Positions 28,549 through 34,052 of a stretch of 34,052 nt of DNA are shown piece by piece. The stretch is from Microcaldota archaeon (lineage in GTDB: Archaea; Micrarchaeota; Micrarchaeia; Anstonellales; Bilamarchaeaceae): the NCBI GenBank assembly GCA_013425455.1, contig JACCLI010000045.1:1-34052 (forward strand), given 5' to 3'. The position numbers and the translations under genes are program-made. Position 1 is the stretch's first letter. The number at the start of each line of letters is the position of its first letter. The notes below the pieces were generated by a model. It saw nothing but the letters and a program-made list of their open reading frames with translations, did not search any database and was not told the origin of the DNA.

Positions 28549-29082
28549 TCAGCCCTGCTGTGTGACCTTTGAAATCACGTTGGCCTTTATCTGGTGCTGG
28601 ACGTTGGGGTCCAAATCATTGTCATAGTTGTACCAGATGACTAGCTTTCCCCTGAACTCCTGGCCAGAGCTGCTTTTTATCTGCTCCCCATTTGAGTTCA
28701 CGCACCTTATTGAGTTCTGGGTTCCGCCGGTGAATGTTGCCGAAGCTCCGGTCTGCACACTCATTCCGCTAACGGATATCGCGCCCTGGTCCGGTACCTC
28801 GCTGCCCGGTGCGCTGGTGCACATGACCTTCTTTATCGTTATCGGCTGCCCTATCTGGTTCCAGACCTTCACATTCATCAAAAGGTCCCCGTTCGAATCC
28901 ACGTAAAGCTGTGGCGGCGGCTCGTTGCAGGTGAAGCCCGCCTGCTCGAAAAGGCACACCTCCGGAGCCCTGAACGGATTCAGGAATATGAGCGCCGCAA
29001 TCACGAGCACTATCGCAAGGATCGCCCACCCATATGTCATCAGGTATTCCATTGCCGCTTGGCCTTTCATATTTTTCATCAT
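28549..29082 (-). CDS. class III signal-peptide prepilin-like protein
   Basis: 177 residues. MMKNMKGQAAMEYLMTYGWAILAIVLVIAALIF is a textbook archaeal class III signal: a short basic leader, cleavage after Gly7 (KG|QAAMEYL), then the hydrophobic helix that packs into the pilus. The rest is a beta-rich head with Cys pairs (VCLFEQAGFTC, VMCTSAPG, IRCVN). It is the last gene of the pilus operon. ATG 29082 is set by the signal motif and an AGAGGTG ribosome-binding site; an upstream extension is rejected. That site lies in a long inverted repeat with 29135-29151. No EppA-type peptidase is in the window. Confidence 0.88.
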   Translation of the reverse strand: MMKNMKGQAAMEYLMTYGWAILAIVLVIAALIFLNPFRAPEVCLFEQAGFTCNEPPPQLYVDSNGDLLMNVKVWNQIGQPITIKKVMCTSAPGSEVPDQGAISVSGMSVQTGASATFTGGTQNSIRCVNSNGEQIKSSSGQEFRGKLVIWYNYDNDLDPNVQHQIKANVISKVTQQG

Positions 29083-29157
29083 ATACACCTCTTGGTTGCA
29101 CCCCTTGGCCACCTGGGCTATTTCCGCCCTGAAGGCAGCCAAGAGGTGTATCACCTC
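29083..29157 (-). promoter_or_regulatory. RNA inverted repeat masking the prepilin ribosome-binding site
   Basis: In the transcript, ATACACCTCTTGGCTGC (29151 down to 29135) can pair with GCAACCAAGAGGTGTAT (29099 down to 29083) at 16 of 17 positions. The second arm contains the AGAGGTG ribosome-binding site and ends against the ATG. Just upstream, GAGGTG (29157-29152) can pair instead with CACCTC of the first arm. The two foldings exclude each other: one hides the ribosome-binding site, the other frees it. Confidence 0.5.
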
Positions 29158-30211
29158 ATACGAACATTGACGCGAACATTGATTCAAGGAACGAAGACAC
29201 CACGAAGTAAATCGCGTACGCCATGATGAGCATGAACGGGAAGAACTTCAGCCCCTGCGTCTTTGAGCCTGACTGTATGACCCCAAGTATCAGGGATGCG
29301 ATCATGCACGTTATGAAAATGGTCGCGACGCTGAACCACTGGAACTCCCCGGCGGTTATCACCGGCGCAGACGGCTGTATGAAGGTCATCTGCGGGACCT
29401 CGGCCCCAAGCCCGCCCGAAGGCAGGTAGGAAAACGCCATCCCCAGCACCACTATGAGCTTGTTCGACACCGCGAACAGGAACGGTGTCCCGAAGGTGGA
29501 TGCGAACACCAGGAATATGACATACACGATGAGCGTGGATGCGATGTCCTTCCTCTGTATCGCCACCTCCCTCGCGTCCTCCGCGGTTATCTCCATGATT
29601 TCCGCCACTTCTCCGCCGGTCGCCATCGCCTGCTTCACCAGCAGTATCGTCCTTTCCAGGACCTTGGAGTTGAACCTCAGCGCGAGCCTGTCCAGCGCCT
29701 TCTCGAACGGCTCTCCGCTGAAGGAGCTTTTTATGACGGCCTTCACCTCTATGGAGAGGATGCCGAAATCCGGCTTCGCCGCATACCACATCGCCTGGTC
29801 CACGGTCATCCCGGAGCGCACGTTCGCCGCAATCAATGAAAGGAAGTCCGGAAGCGCGGTCTCCACCGCGCTCTTCCTCGCCTCTATCTGCAGAAGGAGG
29901 AAAACCCATGCCAGTACCCAAACCGAGAACGCAACTGCCGCAACCGCCACTATGAACGTGAGTATCCACATGGCGAATTCCGGCATGAAGAACGTCGGGC
30001 CCAGCACCGCGATAATGAACGAATAGAGCACCGAATAATTCATCATAAGGAAGAACGCCAGCAACGAAAGGAGCGAAACCACCAGCAAAAGGAAGCCCAC
30101 GAACGCCTCCGCGGGCTGGCTGTAGCCTGCGCTCCTTATCATCCTTTCCGTCTCCCTTATTCTCTCCCTGGAGAAAAGCCTTCCGACCGTTTCATAAAAA
30201 CCCAACAGCAT
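29156..30211 (-). CDS. pilus platform membrane protein, T2SSF (TadC/FlaJ-like), second copy
   Basis: 351 residues. The N-terminal part RIRETERMIRSAGY is followed by helix pairs. A cytosolic T2SSF domain (about 115-215: ETALPDFLSLIAANVRSGMTVDQAMWYAA...EPFEKALDRLALRF...GGEVAEIMEI) comes next, then further helices including an extracytoplasmic Pro-rich loop. It anchors the assembly ATPase at the membrane. The start at 30211 has a GAGGGAT ribosome-binding site overlapping the upstream stop region. It is paired with the 30221-31111 protein, as in TadB-TadC systems. Confidence 0.87.
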   Translation of the reverse strand: MLLGFYETVGRLFSRERIRETERMIRSAGYSQPAEAFVGFLLLVVSLLSLLAFFLMMNYSVLYSFIIAVLGPTFFMPEFAMWILTFIVAVAAVAFSVWVLAWVFLLLQIEARKSAVETALPDFLSLIAANVRSGMTVDQAMWYAAKPDFGILSIEVKAVIKSSFSGEPFEKALDRLALRFNSKVLERTILLVKQAMATGGEVAEIMEITAEDAREVAIQRKDIASTLIVYVIFLVFASTFGTPFLFAVSNKLIVVLGMAFSYLPSGGLGAEVPQMTFIQPSAPVITAGEFQWFSVATIFITCMIASLILGVIQSGSKTQGLKFFPFMLIMAYAIYFVVSSFLESMFASMFV

Positions 30212-30220
30212 GTCAATCCC

Positions 30221-31111
30221 TCATATCACATATTTCGGCCTGGAACTCTCCACCATCGCAAGGAACAGGAACTGTATTATCGCAATCGACACGAACACCA
30301 GCAACAGCAGCGATGCGGTTATCCCGAACCTTCCCGCCCCCAGGAGCGAGAACAATATCACGGCGAAAGCCAATCCCAAAGAAGGGAAAATAATCCCGAA
30401 AATCATGTAAAACATCACGAGGGGGTTCAGCTTCTGCCCATACGCCTTCAGGGCGATGACCTGCTCCCTGAACACCTGGTTCAGGACCACCTCCAGCGAA
30501 TCCGCCACATCCGAGCCCGAGCTTATGGAGTTCGCGATCTGGAGCATTATCCTGTTGTAATCGTTCGACGGGCAGTTCTGTATCACCTCCCTTATCGCCT
30601 GCGTCATGGAGACGCCGAGCGTGATCTTCTCCACTATCCGGTTGAACTCCTCGCTCACCGCCCCGTATCCCCTGGAAACCCCGACCAGCGAGTCGAAGAG
30701 GGGCATCCCGGACTTCAGCGCAATGAGCAGGTGCCTTCCCGCGAACACCAGCTCGTAGTCAATGTCCTTTTTCCTCTTCGTAATCTTCACGTCGGGATAA
30801 AGCATGAAATACTGGAAAGCGAACAGCATGAAAACGAAAAACAGCGGAACCAGCCAGAACATCTCAACCTGTATGGAATTGATGAAAACCGCGGTTGCGA
30901 CCGTGAGTGCTATAGTGAACAGGAACGTGCTTATGACCACGCCGTCCAAAAAGTCCTCAGGAGACTTGTCCATGCCCGCCATGAGCAGCTTCTTCTTCAT
31001 GTTCGGGTAGTAGGGCATGAGCCACTCCGAAACAACCCTCAACGGCTTCGCGCCCTTCCTGGTCTCCCTGACCGGGAGAGCCACCGGGGTCACTTTTGGT
31101 TTTTTATCCAT
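30221..31111 (-). CDS. pilus platform membrane protein, T2SSF (TadB/FlaJ-like), first copy
   Basis: 296 residues. A basic N-terminus (MDKKPKVTPVALPVRETRKGAK) and two helices (about 57-110) precede a T2SSF domain (DIDYELVFAGRHLLIALKSGMPLFDSLVGVSRGYG...IVEKITLGVSMTQAIREV...ISSGSDVADSLEVVLNQV) and two C-terminal helices. Together with the next gene it forms the membrane platform of a type IV pilus-like machine. A GGTGA ribosome-binding site precedes ATG 31111. Confidence 0.88.
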   Translation of the reverse strand: MDKKPKVTPVALPVRETRKGAKPLRVVSEWLMPYYPNMKKKLLMAGMDKSPEDFLDGVVISTFLFTIALTVATAVFINSIQVEMFWLVPLFFVFMLFAFQYFMLYPDVKITKRKKDIDYELVFAGRHLLIALKSGMPLFDSLVGVSRGYGAVSEEFNRIVEKITLGVSMTQAIREVIQNCPSNDYNRIMLQIANSISSGSDVADSLEVVLNQVFREQVIALKAYGQKLNPLVMFYMIFGIIFPSLGLAFAVILFSLLGAGRFGITASLLLLVFVSIAIIQFLFLAMVESSRPKYVI

Positions 31112-31142
31112 CCGCTCACCATTTTCTTATGCTACATAATCT

Positions 31143-32498
31143 TTATTTACGCTCCCTTTTGCCGGCGATTTTTTTCCTCGCCTCGGAGAGCGCCTGAACC
31201 CTCGTCATCTCCCCGCGGGAATACCTCTGGTAGTCCACGGGCTCCTCATACTGGAGGTATGCGAGCAGCTCCTCGTCGCCCATCTCCTCCGTCCCTCCCT
31301 TCCTTTTCGAAATCGCGGAGTCTATCTCGCTCCAAATGGAATTCTTGAGCGCGGCGAATTGCGCCGCATAGGTGGAGGCCAGCCCGCCCCTCAGGGCGTC
31401 CATATCTTTTGTGCCTTTGCCCCTGCCCGCCAGCTCCTCCAGCTCCGCGGAGTGCTTGCTTGCAAGGAAAGCCTCGTAGCTCCCCACCAGGTTCGCCACC
31501 TGCTCCCTCAACTTTGCCGCCCTATCCTCCAGCGCAGGCATCGCCTCAGCGCCCCTTCCGAGCGCGGCCTCGTCATCATAAAACCTCATCAGGGGCGCGA
31601 GCGCACCCTCGTACGCCTCCCCTATCGCCTTCTTCGCGGAAGAAACCTCGTATTCCTGGTCGTTCTTCACAACCGAGATTATGTCCGCCTTCGGCCTTGC
31701 CTTCCCCTCCGCTTCAGAGAGTATAGATTTTAGCCCTACTATTTCCTTCTTTATCTCCTCTCTCCTGTCAACGGATTTTTCCCTGAAAAGTTCGCGGGTC
31801 AGCTCGAGCATCCTCTTCTTAGCGTCCTCCTTGTTCACCTTGCCCCCGGCCTTAACTTCGCTGCCGAACTGCTTCTCCAGTTTTTCAACCGTGTCCATCG
31901 CGCTCTCCGTTGGCGATGTCATGAGCACCGGCGGAATCCTTAGCGAAACCTCGGGGGCGGCCCCGGGCCTCTTCGCAGGCTTTTTCTCCTCCTCCGGCGG
32001 CCTGGGCGCCTCCATGGGCGCAATCTCTATCTCCATTGGCCTTTCCTTTGGCGCCGCATGCGGCTTCTCGAATTCAAGCGCTTCCTCCTCCGGCCGTTTC
32101 TCCTCAAATTCCAGTTCTTTTTTCTCCTCGCGCGCAATCTCCTGAACCGGCGCCGCGGGAACATGCGCGGGCGCGGCAGGCCTTGCAACCTCGGCCCTGG
32201 GTGGCGCGGCCTCCCTCCTTGGGACAACCGCGGCCGGCACGACCACCGGCACCTCCGGCTCCGGCCTCGCGGCCTCTGGCTGCACGCCGTAGATTTCCTT
32301 CTGGAGCATTGCCGACCCTGCTATTACCTTTTCCACCCTTCCGTAAAGGTTCAGCGCCTCTGCGTAGCTCATGTCGGAATATTCCTGGGGCGAAAACTCT
32401 ATCCTCCGTTTCGCCTCCACATGCGCCTCAGGGAGTTCGTATTCTAGCGCCCTCTCTTCCAATTTGCGCACGAACTCCACTGCTTCCGCAAATTCCAT
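31143..32498 (-). CDS. Pro/Ala/Glu-rich cytosolic protein of the pilus operon
   Basis: 451 residues, no membrane segment. Residues about 1-75 are helical (MEFAEAVEFVRKLEERALEYELPE...). Residues about 75-195 are a low-complexity Pro/Ala/Val then Glu/Lys-rich linker. Residues about 200-450 are helical with charged heptad-like runs. No family recognised. It sits between the ATPase and platform genes, 3 nt after the ATPase stop, so a role as adaptor or regulator of the machine, like the accessory cytosolic proteins of archaella, is plausible but unproven. GAAGG directly precedes the ATG. Confidence 0.7.
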   Translation of the reverse strand: MEFAEAVEFVRKLEERALEYELPEAHVEAKRRIEFSPQEYSDMSYAEALNLYGRVEKVIAGSAMLQKEIYGVQPEAARPEPEVPVVVPAAVVPRREAAPPRAEVARPAAPAHVPAAPVQEIAREEKKELEFEEKRPEEEALEFEKPHAAPKERPMEIEIAPMEAPRPPEEEKKPAKRPGAAPEVSLRIPPVLMTSPTESAMDTVEKLEKQFGSEVKAGGKVNKEDAKKRMLELTRELFREKSVDRREEIKKEIVGLKSILSEAEGKARPKADIISVVKNDQEYEVSSAKKAIGEAYEGALAPLMRFYDDEAALGRGAEAMPALEDRAAKLREQVANLVGSYEAFLASKHSAELEELAGRGKGTKDMDALRGGLASTYAAQFAALKNSIWSEIDSAISKRKGGTEEMGDEELLAYLQYEEPVDYQRYSRGEMTRVQALSEARKKIAGKRERK

Positions 32499-32501
32499 CC
32501 T

Positions 32502-34052
32502 TCAGAACACCCACTTCTCGTTCCTCTTCACGCTCTCCATTATCTCGTCAGGGTTCACATAATACCTTGATACTATCGAGCCGACCTCGTTCACGGACTC
32601 GTATCCGTTCTTCACCATCCAGTTGAGCACGTCCACCTTCTCCCATACGCTGGACTCGATTTCCCTTTCCGTTAGCCCCGCGTACAGATTGAGGAGTTCC
32701 GCAATCCTGGTCAGCTTCCCGACGCGCGGCGTCTTGTCGTTCCTCGCGTCCCACCTGTAGACCACGTTGTAGCTCCCGTTTTTGTGCACTTCCGAGAACT
32801 CCAGGGTCCTTCTCAGGTTGAACCTCCTGTGCCTGAACTGCACAACTATTCCCGCGAGCGCGTCCAGCATCTCGGGGGGCACATTTATCGGCGGGTTCGT
32901 CAATCTCGAAATCGTCTGCTCAGTGTTGTCCGCGTGCAATGTCGCGTAAACGCTGTGCCCGGTGTGCATCGCCTCGAACATCACCTCAGCCTCCTTCTGC
33001 CTCCGCACCTCTCCCACTATTATGCGGTCCGGCCTCTGCCTCAGGGCGTTCACCATCAGGTCCAGCATGGTGATTTCCCCCTTTCCCTCCGGGTTCGCCT
33101 CCCTCGTGACCATGGGCACCCAGTGCAGGAACGCCGGCAGCGTGAGTTCTCTAGTATCTTCTATGCTCACTATCCTCTGGTTCGCCGGAATCAATCCCGC
33201 CATCGCGTTAAGGAAGGAAGTCTTTCCGCTTCCCGTTCCACCGGATACGATGAGGGAAAGCTCGTTCTGCATGCACATCCAGATCATCCCCGCCACCTCC
33301 GGCGTGATGGTCTGCCCCCTTATGAGGTTCGTGATGGTCCACGGGTTCTTGGAGAACTTCCTTATCGTGAGCGTATTCCCAAAATTGGAAACCGGGAATA
33401 GGGTAGAATTCACACGGTCCCCGGTGGGCAGGTGCGCATCCAGCAGCGGGGTGAGGGTATTTATCTGCCTCCCCACCTTCCTCGCCACCAGTGAGGAGTA
33501 ATCGTAAATCTGCTCCTCGTCCTTGAGCCTTATGTTCGTCTTGCACCACCCGTATTTCTTGTGGTAGATCCAGACCGGGTCGTTGGAATTGTTCACCGCG
33601 ATCTCTTCCAGCAGGTCGTCGTGCAGCGGCGTCTCCAGCTCGCCCATCCCCAGAGTGTTCTGCACGAGGTACGAGGCAAGGATTCTCTGCTTGTCCTCCG
33701 GAAGCATCGGGAAGTTCTTCTTCAAAACTTTCGCGGCCGCCTCCTCGAACTTCGCCTTCACCGCCGGCACTTTCTTCGGGTCGAGTATCTCCGTGATATC
33801 CAGCTTCACTTCCGAAATCAGCTCGCCCCTAAGTTTTGTCTCAAGCAGCAGCTTGGTCCCGCCGGCGATTCCCGGGATGGAGATGTTGTAGAAGGGCACG
33901 AAATCCTTCTTCATCTCGATGGTGACCTCCACCGGGATGTTCTCGCTCAGGAATGAATACCTGTCCAGGACCCCTTCCCCGCCCTTTTGCGGCACCGCCT
34001 TCGGGCGCCCCGCAGGGGTTGGTATGATGTCCGCCGCCTCGTTGTCCTTGAA
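32502..34052 (-). CDS. type II/IV secretion (pilus assembly) ATPase, 5' end outside the window
   Basis: At least 516 codons; the frame stays open to the window edge (PTPAGRPKAVPQKGG...), so the start lies beyond 34052. Walker A is IVSGGTGSGKTSFLN. SIEDTRELTLP (Asp box), RQRPDRIIVGEVRRQKE (Walker B region) and ATLHADN (His box) follow. The N-terminal domain (ENIPVEVTIEMKKDFVPFYNISIPG) and ALRFGNTLTIRKFSKNPWT-type motifs match archaeal VirB11/FlaI-like enzymes. It powers pilin insertion into the filament and is the first gene of the operon seen here. Confidence 0.93.
   Translation of the reverse strand, partial: FKDNEAADIIPTPAGRPKAVPQKGGEGVLDRYSFLSENIPVEVTIEMKKDFVPFYNISIPGIAGGTKLLLETKLRGELISEVKLDITEILDPKKVPAVKAKFEEAAAKVLKKNFPMLPEDKQRILASYLVQNTLGMGELETPLHDDLLEEIAVNNSNDPVWIYHKKYGWCKTNIRLKDEEQIYDYSSLVARKVGRQINTLTPLLDAHLPTGDRVNSTLFPVSNFGNTLTIRKFSKNPWTITNLIRGQTITPEVAGMIWMCMQNELSLIVSGGTGSGKTSFLNAMAGLIPANQRIVSIEDTRELTLPAFLHWVPMVTREANPEGKGEITMLDLMVNALRQRPDRIIVGEVRRQKEAEVMFEAMHTGHSVYATLHADNTEQTISRLTNPPINVPPEMLDALAGIVVQFRHRRFNLRRTLEFSEVHKNGSYNVVYRWDARNDKTPRVGKLTRIAELLNLYAGLTEREIESSVWEKVDVLNWMVKNGYESVNEVGSIVSRYYVNPDEIMESVKRNEKWVF

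Noticed and set aside
1-34052. tRNA or rRNA genes and intact insertion sequences
   Set aside because: No cloverleaf with TTCGANTC-type arms in intergenic space, no rRNA signature and no transposase-like frame were seen by eye; a tRNAscan or Infernal run would be decisive.

Overview
The window reads as chromosomal DNA of an archaeon, most likely a DPANN lineage of the Diapherotrites/Micrarchaeota kind. Supporting signs: archaeal-type PEP carboxylase, archaeal cofactor-independent phosphoglycerate mutase, mevalonate kinase, an archaeal asparagine-synthetase paralog of class II aaRS, split transketolase, a class III (KGQAAMEYL) prepilin with an archaeal pilus ATPase and platform proteins, and AT-rich TATA boxes about 25 nt upstream of many start codons (leaderless mRNAs). 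The phylum call is inference; no rRNA is present. No tRNA, rRNA, CRISPR array or intact insertion sequence was seen, and no gene-free stretch exceeds 300 bases.

Bases 1-15,640 form an envelope/stress region. It holds small secreted Cys-rich proteins with CGP-CTERM-like tails, a YdeI-type protein, an iron-sulfur flavoprotein, an SPFH protein, a PrsW-like membrane protease, and divergent from PrsW a bacterial-type sigma-70 family protein. TspO, a PH-domain membrane protein, a Spo0M-like protein, a DUF2207 protein, unknown membrane proteins, a cold-shock protein, two YkgJ Cys-cluster proteins and a large surface metalloprotease with thrombospondin type 3 repeats follow. The sigma protein next to PrsW, with SPFH, PH-domain and Spo0M-like genes close by, resembles the cast of the Bacillus sigma-W envelope-stress response and is the most unusual feature here.

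Bases 15,615-22,340 are central metabolism. An Lrp/AsnC regulator is divergent from an asparagine synthetase-like gene, with an inverted repeat between them. A minus-strand operon encodes non-oxidative pentose phosphate enzymes (epimerase, transketolase N, transketolase C, transaldolase) plus a degenerate Nudix-like reading frame. PEP carboxylase lies upstream, and a second, decayed copy of its 3' end sits just past its stop.

Bases 22,340-28,520 hold two tiny lysine-rich peptide genes with near-identical promoters, a lipoprotein, a Ca2+/cation exchanger, an amidohydrolase, endonuclease III, mevalonate kinase and phosphoglycerate mutase. Bases 28,549-34,052 are a minus-strand type IV pilus-like operon: ATPase (cut by the window end), a Pro/Ala/Glu-rich protein, two T2SSF platform proteins and a class III prepilin. 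The prepilin ribosome-binding site lies in a long RNA inverted repeat.

The genome is compact. Divergent gene pairs repeatedly appear to share one TATA box, and convergent pairs overlap at their 3' ends.
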